Below are positions 5,676-11,190 of a stretch of 11,190 nt of DNA, one piece after another. Position numbers and translations under genes: made by a program. Under the pieces are notes generated by a model. The model was not told the DNA's origin and did not search any database. It was given only the letters and a program-made list of their open reading frames with translations. Location of the stretch: the NCBI GenBank assembly GCA_021793855.1, contig JAJYRY010000027.1:1-11190 (forward strand), given 5' to 3'. This DNA is from Thermoplasmata archaeon (GTDB lineage: Archaea > Thermoplasmatota > Thermoplasmata > Thermoplasmatales > GCA-001856825). The stretch's first letter is position 1. Every line of letters begins with the position of its first letter.

Positions 5676-6463
5676 AACAGATTCTTCTTGAAGTGCGACT
5701 CTGTTTTCTCCCAAGCATCTTCTGCAGCTTCCTTTACGTAAGCAGCCCCGTCAGTGTTTGCGAAGGCGTGTCTAGTATTCGGGTAAATCTTCAGCTCAAT
5801 CTGCTTCTTGAATTTCAGAAAATTCGTTATTGCTTCCGGTATCCCAGCATTTATTCCCGGATCCTCTCCCGCATAAAGTGCCAACACTGGACCTTTCATC
5901 TTCGAGATATCATTAAGGTCCGGCGGATTTGCTCCGTAATAGACCACAGTAGCATCAAATGGAAGTTGGGTCGATATTCTATATGAGAGACCACCGCCCA
6001 TGCAGAATCCAACAACGCCGTACTTTAAAGGTTTGAAATTACTCTTCAGATATTCATACGCCATTGCAAGATCCTTTGCCATTTTCAATTGTAGTTGATC
6101 TCTTCCCATCATGAGCTTGGTTATCACTTCTCTCTGTTCGGCCGTAGCTCTTTCCATCACTGCCTTTATTGATTCTGGTTCTCCCCTTTTTTCCGCAGGA
6201 ATTTCGAAGAAGAGCCTCATAGCCATCGCTATGTTCTCCTGTGTGAATAGATCGTATTCCTCCTTTCTTGAGTACAAGTGTGGAGCGATTACAAGAAATC
6301 CAAGGGAAGATAAACGCCTTGAATAATTCTTGATGAAGTTCGTTAGACCCCATATCTCTTGGATCACGATAATAGCGCTCTTTGAATTCCGGTTCCCTAC
6401 GAGAAATGACTTGACATTTGAACCATCAAAAGTTGGATATTCAATTGTTTCTCCCTCGTCCAT
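5672..6463 (-). CDS. Dienelactone hydrolase family protein (alpha/beta hydrolase)
   Basis: A 263-residue cytosolic alpha/beta hydrolase of the DLH family. The Cys-Asp-His triad is present: Cys154 in VGFCMGGGLSYR (nucleophile elbow G-x-C-x-G-G), Asp201 in LYAGEDPG, and His232 in NTRHAFAN. Glu36 in IQEIWGL corresponds to the Glu that holds the Cys in its inactive state in classical DLH, and HLYSR follows. Between about residues 70 and 130 there is a helical insertion (QENIAMAMRLFFEIP...REVITKLMMGRD) longer than in the Pseudomonas enzyme, as often found in archaeal/bacterial homologues. The natural substrate is unknown; family membership does not prove dienelactone activity. It follows the Nudix gene by about 60 bases on the same strand and has its own TATA-like element (TTAATTAAA, about 6481-6489) 24 bases before the ATG, so it may be transcribed separately. 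Confidence 0.88.
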   Translation of the reverse strand: MDEGETIEYPTFDGSNVKSFLVGNRNSKSAIIVIQEIWGLTNFIKNYSRRLSSLGFLVIAPHLYSRKEEYDLFTQENIAMAMRLFFEIPAEKRGEPESIKAVMERATAEQREVITKLMMGRDQLQLKMAKDLAMAYEYLKSNFKPLKYGVVGFCMGGGLSYRISTQLPFDATVVYYGANPPDLNDISKMKGPVLALYAGEDPGINAGIPEAITNFLKFKKQIELKIYPNTRHAFANTDGAAYVKEAAEDAWEKTESHFKKNLL

Positions 6464-6480
6464 AGCATGACATCTGATAT

Positions 6481-6491
6481 TTTAATTAAGG
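6481..6491 (-). promoter_or_regulatory. Box A of the dienelactone hydrolase-like gene
   Basis: The A/T-rich element CTTAATTAAAA on the minus strand is centred about 23-24 bases before the ATG at 6463. No ribosome binding site lies near that ATG. The pattern fits a leaderless mRNA. The element lies in the 60-base gap downstream of the Nudix gene. Confidence 0.45.
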
Positions 6492-6523
6492 TTTTCTAAA
6501 GGGCTTGCTCGATAAGGGAGTCA

Positions 6524-6985
6524 CTACTTTTCTATCCTTCTAAACTCTTTAAAACCGAACTTAATGATTTCTTTCACATTGGAGAAGGTTTCGAGCCCTT
6601 CGATTTCACTCTCGTCTACCCACTTGCAGTCCGAGGATTCTTCATTATTCTTGAATTCAGAACTCGTCGCTTTCCCGAGATAAATCATGTCAAAGTGTTC
6701 GTGAGGTCCTTCGGAGTAGGGGACGAGTTCATTCATTAAAACAAGAGGTTGTGGTGTACTTCTTGCAGATACGGCATCGATAGTGAAATCACTCGTAGAG
6801 AGGATTTCAAAAGAGGCACCGGTTTCTTCCTTGGATTCCCGTATAGCGCATTCTAGCGGATTCTCATTCTCCTCAATGTGACCACCTGGATAGATCCAAA
6901 TTCCAAGCTTCCTGTGCTTTACTAGAAGGGCCTTCCTTCCGTTCTCATTTAAAATCAAGACTCCTGCGACGATGCATTTCTTCAA
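6524..6985 (-). CDS. Nudix hydrolase (MutT-like)
   Basis: Nudix enzymes hydrolyse nucleoside diphosphates linked to another group. The complete box G-x5-E-x7-RE-U-x-EE-x-G is visible in GGHIEENENPLECAIRESKEETG, written here in two pieces: GGHIEENENPLECAI and RESKEETG, where Ser replaces the usual hydrophobic residue after RE. It is preceded by KLGIWIYPGG, which fits the family. I place the start at TTG 6985, giving 153 residues beginning (M)KKCIVAGVLIL, because GGTGA lies 4 bases upstream and this matches typical Nudix N-termini. The frame extends to an ATG at 7051, which would add 22 unusual residues and sits only about 9 bases from an A/T-rich element. The substrate cannot be told from sequence. 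The gene lies upstream of the DLH-like gene and downstream of the tRNA-Ser gene, on the same strand. Confidence 0.85.
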   Translation of the reverse strand: MKKCIVAGVLILNENGRKALLVKHRKLGIWIYPGGHIEENENPLECAIRESKEETGASFEILSTSDFTIDAVSARSTPQPLVLMNELVPYSEGPHEHFDMIYLGKATSSEFKNNEESSDCKWVDESEIEGLETFSNVKEIIKFGFKEFRRIEK

Positions 6986-7080
6986 TATTTCACCCAATCT
7001 CCAAAAGATACAATTGATTGTGCAAATATTTTGTTCTCTTATTCGAATCATGAACAGTTATAATTCCACCCGCTCTAGCA

Positions 7081-7100
7081 CTTCAACATTGCAATTGAAG
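7081..7100. repeat. 20-bp inverted repeat between tRNA-Ser and Nudix genes
   Basis: Perfect 6-bp arms CTTCAA (7081-7086) and TTGAAG (7095-7100) enclose an 8-base loop CATTGCAA, which itself contains TTGCAA. It lies upstream of the Nudix promoter zone and downstream of the tRNA. It may be an operator or a hairpin at the end of the tRNA transcript; arms this short can also occur by chance in A/T-rich DNA. Confidence 0.25.
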
Positions 7101-7126
7101 GTTCATTCGAATCCCTTTTTTACGTT

Positions 7127-7131
7127 AAAAA
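7127..7131 (-). terminator. T5 terminator immediately after tRNA-Ser
   Basis: The base following the discriminator G starts a run of five T on the minus strand (7131-7127), the usual archaeal termination signal for tRNA genes. It also shows that the CCA end is not encoded and must be added after transcription. Confidence 0.6.
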
Positions 7132-7228
7132 CGCCGAGGGGGAGATTTGAACTCCCGATCTCTTGCGAGAACAAGCTATCTGTAAATCCGTTCCAGGCTT
7201 GCGCCTTCCCGGGCTGGGCCACCTCGGC
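7132..7228 (-). tRNA. tRNA-Ser (anticodon GGA) with a 13-nt intron
   Basis: A type II tRNA folds by hand without strain. The acceptor stem is GCCGAGG/CCTCGGC with G73, then T8-G9. The D arm is GCC/GGC with an 11-base loop, and the anticodon stem is CAAGC/GCTTG. The long variable arm is TCTC-GCAA-GAGA, and the T arm is GGGAG-TTCAAAT-CTCCC. The anticodon loop has 20 bases instead of 7. Reading CT-GGA-A at positions 32-37 and A at 38 leaves a 13-base insert (7178-7190) exactly at the canonical 37/38 intron site. The pairs C32-G, T33-A and G34-C with the intron leave three-base bulges AAC and ATA, a relaxed bulge-helix-bulge for the splicing endonuclease. Anticodon GGA, G73 and the long variable arm all agree with serine. 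Mature length is 84, without CCA. The promoter is shared with nadE. Confidence 0.93.
7178..7190 (-). other. 13-nt tRNA-Ser intron (position 37/38)
   Basis: The insert CGGATTTACAGAT interrupts the anticodon loop after A37. Its CAG pairs with C32-T33-G34, giving three-base bulges on both sides (A36-A37|C and A-T|A38), with the cuts after the second base of each bulge as in canonical archaeal introns. The fourth pair of the central helix would be G35-A, a mismatch, so the motif is relaxed. Removal restores a perfect 7-base loop. Confidence 0.85.
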
Positions 7229-7251
7229 TGTACTCTACCTCAAATGCACAA

Positions 7252-7267
7252 GGTTTATTATTATTTC
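7252..7267. promoter_or_regulatory. Shared A/T-rich promoter core of divergent tRNA-Ser and nadE
   Basis: The single stretch GGTTTATTATTATTTC reads TTTATTAT on +, centred 26 bases before the nadE ATG (7284), and AATAATAATAAA on -, centred about 30 bases before the mature 5' end of the tRNA. No other TATA-like element exists in the 55-base gap, so the same bases probably bind TBP in both orientations. nadE would be leaderless. Confidence 0.5.
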
Positions 7268-7283
7268 CACGTTTCCAGCAACA

Positions 7284-8045
7284 ATGGAGCTTCTTGAGGG
7301 AACGACTGAAGTTCTGGATATTTTCACCAAAGAATTTGTTGGTAAGAAGGATGTCATTTTGGGTATTTCGGGGGGGATTGATTCAGCACTAGTAGGCTAC
7401 ATTCTGAAGAAGAACATCAGTAAGGAAAAGATCCACCTTTACTCACTTCCTTTCGGTAAAGAGAACCGAGATGTGAAGAAGGTTTCAGATTTCCTGAAAC
7501 TTCCATACGAAACTATACAGATGGACAAGGCGCTTGAGTTTTTTAAGAACACTTCTAAGGATGCAAGACTGTTGGGTAACATCAAGGCGAGACTGAGAAT
7601 GATCTACCTGTACTCTGTCTCCAATAAGTACAATGGTCTGGTAGCAGGAACTTCAAACAAAAGTGAGCTCCTCACCGGTTATTTTACAAAATTCGGTGAC
7701 GGTGGTTCCGATTTTCAGATAATAGGCGACCTGTACAAGACCCAGGTATATGAGATAGCTAGAAGGTACAACTTCCCAGATTGGCTGATGACGAAGTCAC
7801 CGTCAGCTGACTTGTGGGAGGGGCAGACGGACGAGAAAGAACTGGGGATTTCTTACCAGAAATTGGACAAAATATTGGAGTGCTTGGAATACTTGAAAAC
7901 ACCAGAACAGTGCAAGTTCGAAGGAATCAGTACAAAAGAGGTAAAGAGGATATACACATTGGTCCAGAGCAGTGCTCACAAGAGGGTCAATCTGTACATC
8001 CCTAAGGTGAGTTTCCGTTCTGTCGGTTCTGATTGGATGGAATAA
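7284..8045 (+). CDS. nadE: NH3-dependent NAD+ synthetase
   Basis: The enzyme amidates deamido-NAD with ammonia and ATP, the last step of NAD synthesis. The 253-residue length is that of the short ammonia-dependent form without a glutaminase domain. Motifs in order: ILGISGGIDSALVGY (ATP pyrophosphatase P-loop SGGIDS at 29-34), NIKARLRMIYLY (99-110), GTSNKSELLTGYFTKFGDGG (122-141), LYKTQVYEIAR (150-160), KSPSADLWEGQTDEKELG (171-188), and a C-terminal HKRVNLYIP where the basic pair is family-typical. The open frame runs to 6972, but that extension crosses the tRNA gene on the other strand and cannot be protein; the ATG at 7284 fits both the family and the TATA spacing. The TAA stop directly abuts the stop of the convergent membrane protein gene (no base between). 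Confidence 0.95.
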   Translation: MELLEGTTEVLDIFTKEFVGKKDVILGISGGIDSALVGYILKKNISKEKIHLYSLPFGKENRDVKKVSDFLKLPYETIQMDKALEFFKNTSKDARLLGNIKARLRMIYLYSVSNKYNGLVAGTSNKSELLTGYFTKFGDGGSDFQIIGDLYKTQVYEIARRYNFPDWLMTKSPSADLWEGQTDEKELGISYQKLDKILECLEYLKTPEQCKFEGISTKEVKRIYTLVQSSAHKRVNLYIPKVSFRSVGSDWME

Positions 8046-8432
8046 TCATTGCGACGGCGACTGCTTGGCGGTGTTTTGATATGCTCGTATGAGGTCGTCG
8101 AATTTTATGTATGCTATGACCATGAATAGACCAACTACGATGAATCCAAATATCAATCCCACTATCATCCAGATGAGGGTCTTTTCCTTCGCAGCAGATA
8201 GCTTTCTCTGCTCTGTCATCCTTATGATCTCCCTGCATTCGTAGAACACTACTATGTCTATAACACCAAATATTGCAGTTATTCCAAAAGTAATGATCCC
8301 TGTGATCAGGAGGATTATACCCACAATGAGTGACAGAACCCAGGCAATCGTCAGCATGTCCTTTATCGTCGACTTCTCTGGCGCATCGAAGATTTGTTGA
8401 TTCGAGCCAGCATTGTCTGGTTGATTTACCAC
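8046..8432 (-). CDS. Small membrane protein, DUF4064-like
   Basis: A 128-residue protein with a polar N-terminus (about 1-25, Asn/Gln-rich), three hydrophobic segments (about 27-45, 47-64 and 86-109) and a polar tail. A charged loop YECREIIRMTEQRKLSAAKEK lies between segments two and three. The arrangement resembles the DUF4064 type of small membrane proteins found beside many unrelated genes; no function is known to me. The start is GTG at 8432: the next Met is at residue 26, inside the first helix. A TATA-like element (CTTATATCAA, 8451-8460) is centred 24 bases upstream, so the transcript is probably leaderless with GTG start. It lies 49 bases after pth2 on the same strand, and its stop abuts that of nadE. 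Confidence 0.6.
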   Translation of the reverse strand: MVNQPDNAGSNQQIFDAPEKSTIKDMLTIAWVLSLIVGIILLITGIITFGITAIFGVIDIVVFYECREIIRMTEQRKLSAAKEKTLIWMIVGLIFGFIVVGLFMVIAYIKFDDLIRAYQNTAKQSPSQ

Positions 8433-8450
8433 ATCTACTCAGTCAAAGAG

Positions 8451-8460
8451 TTGATATAAG
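8451..8460 (-). promoter_or_regulatory. Box A of the DUF4064-like gene
   Basis: CTTATATCAA on the minus strand is centred 24 bases upstream of the GTG start at 8432. It is one of the better TATA matches in the window and supports this GTG as a leaderless start. Confidence 0.45.
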
Positions 8461-8481
8461 GTTAACTACAGAACTTGAAAA

Positions 8482-8817
8482 TTACACTAACTTGAATTTG
8501 CCAGTCAGAGAGTCGATTACGGGCTCTTCGTCTGGTCCAAAACCCGCGCACGTCAGCGTGTCAGGCTCAAGTTGTGTAAGGCCAGCATCTCTAATCGGGC
8601 AGCAGCTCACTCCTATGGACCTTGCCTTGTTGACCAGCTCCTGAAGTTCCTTCTCATCTTGGACCCATACAACTATCTTTTTTTGTCCCTCAGAAATCCA
8701 CTGAGTCCTCTTCTCGGAGACTTTCATGGAACACTGTACAGCTGCGTGTGCGACCTGAGCAGCTATCTTGCCTTTGCCCATACCGAGGTCCTTTCTGACG
8801 GCTATGGCCATTTTCAC
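8482..8817 (-). CDS. pth2: Peptidyl-tRNA hydrolase, Pth2 family
   Basis: Pth2 frees tRNA from prematurely released peptidyl-tRNA; it is the archaeal/eukaryotic form, unrelated to bacterial Pth. The 111-residue length is typical. Conserved parts: VRKDLGMGKGKIAAQVAHAA (8-27, with the catalytic Lys/Gln/His region), WISEGQKKIVVWV (40-52), the helix KELQELVNKARSIG, IRDAGLTQLEPDTLTCAGFGP (75-95, the DAG-T-x-L family signature), and a C-terminal GKFKLV. The start is GTG at 8817 (protein MKMAIAV), because the Methanocaldococcus homologue as I remember it also begins MKM; the ATG at 8811 is the alternative. It is divergent from the membrane protein gene at 8862 and shares its A/T-rich promoter region. 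It is probably followed by the DUF4064-like gene in the same direction. Confidence 0.95.
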   Translation of the reverse strand: MKMAIAVRKDLGMGKGKIAAQVAHAAVQCSMKVSEKRTQWISEGQKKIVVWVQDEKELQELVNKARSIGVSCCPIRDAGLTQLEPDTLTCAGFGPDEEPVIDSLTGKFKLV

Positions 8818-8825
8818 TATGTCAG

Positions 8826-8850
8826 AAATTATAATTACTATTTATTTTAT
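8826..8850. promoter_or_regulatory. Divergent promoter region between pth2 and the membrane protein operon
   Basis: The 44-base gap is almost wholly A/T. The stretch TTTATTTTA (8841-8849) lies about 28 bases before the pth2 GTG, and AATTATAATTA (about 8828-8838) lies about 28 bases before the ATG at 8862. Overlapping divergent box A elements are therefore likely. The + start also has GGAG at 8857-8860, only one base before the ATG and thus too close for a normal ribosome binding site. Confidence 0.4.
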
Positions 8851-8861
8851 CACCTCGGAGA

Positions 8862-9494
8862 ATGAATTTCTATCCTGCGATTCTGATACCTTTGGCGATT
8901 TTCACTCCACTGTTTTATCTGAACTGGAACAGAATCGACAAGGTAGTAGAGGAGTCGCTGTTCGGGCGTTTCCTCCTCTTCGGACTTTTACTTGGAATCG
9001 TGTACGTATTCCTATTTCTATACACCTTCTACACGCTCTCGAGGTACATCGATCTGATGCTTTTCTCCGTAATGCTGTTTCTTCCGTTGCTTTCGGCAGG
9101 CGAGCAGCTTTCAATACTCACCGGAAAATACAGGACAAGGAAGGATCTCATCCAGCTCTCCACCTCTCTTGGGGGTGCGTTCTCCTTTCCTGTCTCTTTT
9201 GCGATCGCCCTTGTTACCTATACATCAACGATAAACTACATCTTCGTGGCCCTGGTGGCTCTATTTGCTTTCCTCGCCAATGTGATGTCGGCTTCACTTC
9301 TGTCCATTGGTATTGCAAAAAATAGGGTCCTGCTTTACTACAATTTTGCTTTCCTGGTTCAGATGATGTTCTCATCTTCAATATTCGTAGAATATCTATT
9401 CGGTTCTTACGCACTGATCACAATTATTCCAGAAATTGCAGTTGCAATACTATTATATATGAAATTCTTTCAAGAGAGGCTAGGGTCAAATTAG
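8862..9494 (+). CDS. Multi-spanning membrane protein of unknown function
   Basis: This 210-residue protein is hydrophobic almost throughout. Probable membrane segments are about 4-20, 36-58, 62-80, 103-121, 124-148, 156-177 and 180-202, i.e. six or seven. A charged loop with TGKYRTRKDLIQ lies after the third, and NWNRIDKVVEE after the first. I recognise no family motif or catalytic residue. Its TAG stop (9492-9494) is directly followed by the ATG of the transglutaminase-like gene with no base between, so the two are translationally coupled and the products probably act together at the membrane, perhaps as anchor, transporter or assembly partner. It is the first gene of the rightward operon. 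Its function is unknown. Confidence 0.7.
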   Translation: MNFYPAILIPLAIFTPLFYLNWNRIDKVVEESLFGRFLLFGLLLGIVYVFLFLYTFYTLSRYIDLMLFSVMLFLPLLSAGEQLSILTGKYRTRKDLIQLSTSLGGAFSFPVSFAIALVTYTSTINYIFVALVALFAFLANVMSASLLSIGIAKNRVLLYYNFAFLVQMMFSSSIFVEYLFGSYALITIIPEIAVAILLYMKFFQERLGSN

Positions 9495-10607
9495 ATGGGA
9501 GCGGCAGTAAAGGGAATAGTTGTTGCAATTGCTGTAATAATGGCGTTTACAGCCGTTTACTATGTAGTTGAGGATACAAATCTACTCAACGGTGTTGTCA
9601 CAACCACAACTTCTTCTTACCAAATTCCTTCCGAGATCACGACTCATTTTTCCAGAAACTTCACATTCACATCATCTTCTAGTTCGGGGGAAACTTTCAC
9701 CTTTTACTTCACCCCAACCATAAACGATTCCCTTCAACAAAGTAACATTGCTATCAGCCACTCTTCCAAAGTTAATGAAACAGTCAAGAGCTCTCAAAAC
9801 AGGACTTTTGTAGCTCTGCAAATAAGCCCAGGGAACTCCTATGTTAATATCTCATACAACATCAACTCTTACTCAAAAATTTGGAAAAACGATACAAATC
9901 CTTCAGGGCTGATATCTCAGATACCATCTAGTCTGAAGAATGAATATGATCATCCGGAGTACTTCAATTCTTCAGGGAGCAGTCGAGAGGTCATTAACCC
10001 TTCCTTCTTTAGGAACATCACCCTGAACCTGACAAAGAACGACACCACTGTAGTTGAAAAGCTCAGGTCGATCTATAATTACATCGTTCAGAACTACAGG
10101 TATAACATTACCTACAATCTTGGCAATGTACCACTCTCAGCCCAACAGGTCTATCAACTCAAGGAAGGGGATTGCGAAGAGCTTTCCTATCTGTTCGAGT
10201 CAATGAGCAGGAGCATCGGAATCCCATCTTGGACGCAGTACGGTCTTCTCATCCAAGATACGAACGGACAGACAAGTTTGGGAGAACACGCTTGGGTGCA
10301 GACTTACATTCCCATTTCCAATGGAACGGGAAATTTTGTGAACATTGATCTCACGGTAGAGGTAGGTGGTAAGGACCTTGGCAGGGGGTTCCTGGTCAAA
10401 TTCCCATACTCTCTTGTGGAATGGACAGACAACGGAAACTCAACCGCAATGGTTGCTTACCACACGGAGCTACTTGCCCCGTCTAATGGTATAAATATAG
10501 CCGTACAGGAGAATGACAGGGTCTATTCGTTCACGGAGTATGGCAATATAACGATCGCACAGGCCAATCTTTTTTATCTTCCCGGGGCTTACACATCTAA
10601 AGATTAG
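9495..10607 (+). CDS. Membrane-anchored extracytoplasmic transglutaminase-like protein
   Basis: The 370-residue protein has an N-terminal hydrophobic helix (about 6-25) without a good cleavage site, so it is probably anchored with the bulk outside the cell. A Thr/Ser-rich stretch (about 36-66) and a beta-rich part follow. The transglutaminase-like domain (about 185-300) carries the Cys-His-Asp triad: Cys227 in KEGDCEELSYLFESM, His265 in GEHAWVQTYI, Asp285 in FVNIDLTVE. RSIYNYIVQNYRYNITY matches the helix that leads into such domains. Such proteins may be proteases, amidases or crosslinkers; the substrate cannot be inferred. I count 14 N-x-S/T sequons (for example at 55, 77, 94, 118, 174, 178, 182, 204, 351), a density typical of archaeal surface glycoproteins. 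It is coupled to the preceding membrane protein (stop and start adjacent) and followed after 2 bases by the next gene. Confidence 0.8.
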   Translation: MGAAVKGIVVAIAVIMAFTAVYYVVEDTNLLNGVVTTTTSSYQIPSEITTHFSRNFTFTSSSSSGETFTFYFTPTINDSLQQSNIAISHSSKVNETVKSSQNRTFVALQISPGNSYVNISYNINSYSKIWKNDTNPSGLISQIPSSLKNEYDHPEYFNSSGSSREVINPSFFRNITLNLTKNDTTVVEKLRSIYNYIVQNYRYNITYNLGNVPLSAQQVYQLKEGDCEELSYLFESMSRSIGIPSWTQYGLLIQDTNGQTSLGEHAWVQTYIPISNGTGNFVNIDLTVEVGGKDLGRGFLVKFPYSLVEWTDNGNSTAMVAYHTELLAPSNGINIAVQENDRVYSFTEYGNITIAQANLFYLPGAYTSKD

Positions 10608-10609
10608 GT

Positions 10610-11104
10610 ATGATGATTCCTTCCATTACGCTAAGTAAAAAGAAGATAGACCAAGTGGATGCACTCGATAAATACGAGTCTGGTCCCCTTTGGCTAATTG
10701 ACGAAGATTACAAGAACGGAAGGGAGCTGAATTTCAAGAGATATGACGAGCTGTCAGGAATATATGAGCTCTATCTGGATGCAGAAATTTCATCGGTTGA
10801 TGATGTAGCGGATGCAATAACCGGCGGTGCTACGATGGTCACGGTATCAGAAATGATGGACAGGGAAAAGCTGAGGAGAGCACTCTTCTACACAGAATCA
10901 CTGATATTATACATAAGAGACAAGAGGGAGGTCGCAGACTACTTTTTTGCGAACGGAGGAAATAAAGTGTACTCTGACACATACCTGTTTGACGGAAACG
11001 CTGTGCAATTCACAAGTAAACTAAATTGTGATCGATGCAACACCATTATCCCTATAGGAGGACTCGATGGTAGAAGAAATACGGAAGCTCCTTCTCTACC
11101 TTAA
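10610..11104 (+). CDS. HisA-related (COG1411-like) protein, short
   Basis: The 164-residue product resembles part of the archaeal COG1411 group, TIM-barrel proteins related to the HisA isomerase. The supporting stretches are GPLWLIDEDYKNGRELNF (25-42, like the strand carrying the 'D-D-x-G' part of HisA) and IYELYLDAEISSVDDVADAI with TGGATMVTVSEMM (51-83, like the 'vDaGI-s-eD...GAd-vvvgt' strand pair). A later TIIPIGGLDG (145-154) could be the C-terminal phosphate-binding strand. Full relatives have roughly 220-240 residues, so about a third of the barrel is missing, mainly at the N-terminus. It may be a divergent or degraded form; I see no in-frame stop that would prove breakage. A CDRC pair (140-143) is unexplained. 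It starts 2 bases after the transglutaminase gene (ATG 10610 or 10613), and its end overlaps the next gene by 38 bases. Confidence 0.5.
   Translation: MMIPSITLSKKKIDQVDALDKYESGPLWLIDEDYKNGRELNFKRYDELSGIYELYLDAEISSVDDVADAITGGATMVTVSEMMDREKLRRALFYTESLILYIRDKREVADYFFANGGNKVYSDTYLFDGNAVQFTSKLNCDRCNTIIPIGGLDGRRNTEAPSLP
11057..11061 (+). promoter_or_regulatory. Strong ribosome binding site for the last gene
   Basis: GGAGG stands five bases before the ATG at 11067 and complements the 3' end of archaeal 16S rRNA. Since most genes here have none, it decides this start inside the end of the previous reading frame and fits an internal operon gene rather than a leaderless one. Confidence 0.6.
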
Positions 11105-11190
11105 GAAGTCCACTGGAAAATACGAGTTCAGTGAGGCAGAGATACTGACTACATTGTCAATAAAGGCAAGATTCCTCACCCCTGACCAAG
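11067..11190 (+). CDS. Start of a DUF2240-like archaeal protein (partial)
   Basis: An ATG at 11067 is preceded by GGAGG (11057-11061) with a 5-base spacer, the best ribosome binding site in the window. The frame stays open to the right edge (41 codons). The product starts MVEEIRKLLLYLKKSTGK, then YEFSEAEILTTLSIKARFLT and PDQ. The pattern 'F-S-E-x-E-x...x-L-S...F-x-[ST]-P-D-Q' recalls the N-terminus of DUF2240, archaeal proteins of unknown function with a winged-helix-like beginning. It overlaps the end of the preceding frame by 38 bases. The match is short and from memory, so the family name is tentative; the reading frame itself is well supported. Confidence 0.5.
   Translation, partial: MVEEIRKLLLYLKKSTGKYEFSEAEILTTLSIKARFLTPDQ

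Noticed and set aside
7101..7121. A T-arm-like motif (TTCGAATCCC) followed by six T, suggesting a tRNA fragment or attachment site
   Set aside because: There is no matching 5' stem or acceptor sequence around it and no integrase or second copy in the window.
6972..7283. A 104-residue N-terminal extension of NadE in the same open frame
   Set aside because: It runs antisense through the Nudix 5' end and the tRNA-Ser gene, has no family similarity, and the ATG at 7284 fits NadE length and promoter spacing.
8768..9325. 185-codon frame over pth2 and the membrane protein gene
   Set aside because: It overlaps two better supported genes in other frames, has mixed composition and no recognisable domain.

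Overview
The window looks like a chromosomal segment of an acidophilic Thermoplasmata-type archaeon (Thermoplasmatales or a close relative). The archaeal markers are SRP19, ribosomal protein eS8, a Pth2-type peptidyl-tRNA hydrolase, a COG2403-type predicted GTPase, a type II tRNA-Ser with a short intron, and a zinc-containing two-cluster ferredoxin that closely resembles the Thermoplasma/Sulfolobus type. Many genes have a TATA-like element about 20-28 bases before the start codon and no ribosome binding site. That fits the leaderless transcripts known in this class. No mobile element, CRISPR array or phage gene is visible; this is dense housekeeping DNA.

Layout. Positions 1-503 (+) hold the 3' end of the COG2403 GTPase gene. 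It converges on a leftward block: citrate synthase, then eS8 and SRP19, the last two overlapping by ATGA. From 2439 to 5027 lies a stomatin/NfeD cluster: a secreted/membrane NfeD serine protease on +, facing a slipin (stomatin) plus short NfeD pair on -. The two NfeD genes meet tail to tail in a palindrome that contains both stop codons. A zinc ferredoxin (+) is divergent from the slipin and converges on a leftward pair, Nudix hydrolase then dienelactone-hydrolase-like protein, possibly followed by a 30-residue microprotein. At 7132-7228 (-) is tRNA-Ser(GGA) with a 13-nt intron after position 37. It shares an A/T-rich promoter zone with the divergent nadE. nadE abuts a small leftward membrane protein gene, which lies downstream of pth2. 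From 8862 to the right edge there is a tightly packed rightward operon: a multi-spanning membrane protein, a membrane-anchored, heavily sequon-rich transglutaminase-like protein, a short HisA-related (COG1411-like) protein, and the beginning of a possible DUF2240 protein.

How they work together. SRP19 and eS8 belong to protein targeting and translation, and Pth2 recycles peptidyl-tRNA. Citrate synthase and ferredoxin serve central carbon and electron metabolism, and NadE makes NAD. The NfeD protease, slipin and short NfeD probably act as one membrane quality-control module, although the protease seems to have His where the usual dyad has Lys. The 8862-10607 pair suggests a cell-surface function in an organism that glycosylates its surface proteins. 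The most unusual signals are the intron-containing tRNA-Ser, the palindromic overlap of the two NfeD genes, the changed protease dyad, and the translationally coupled surface transglutaminase pair. I see no clear novel defence or mobile system.
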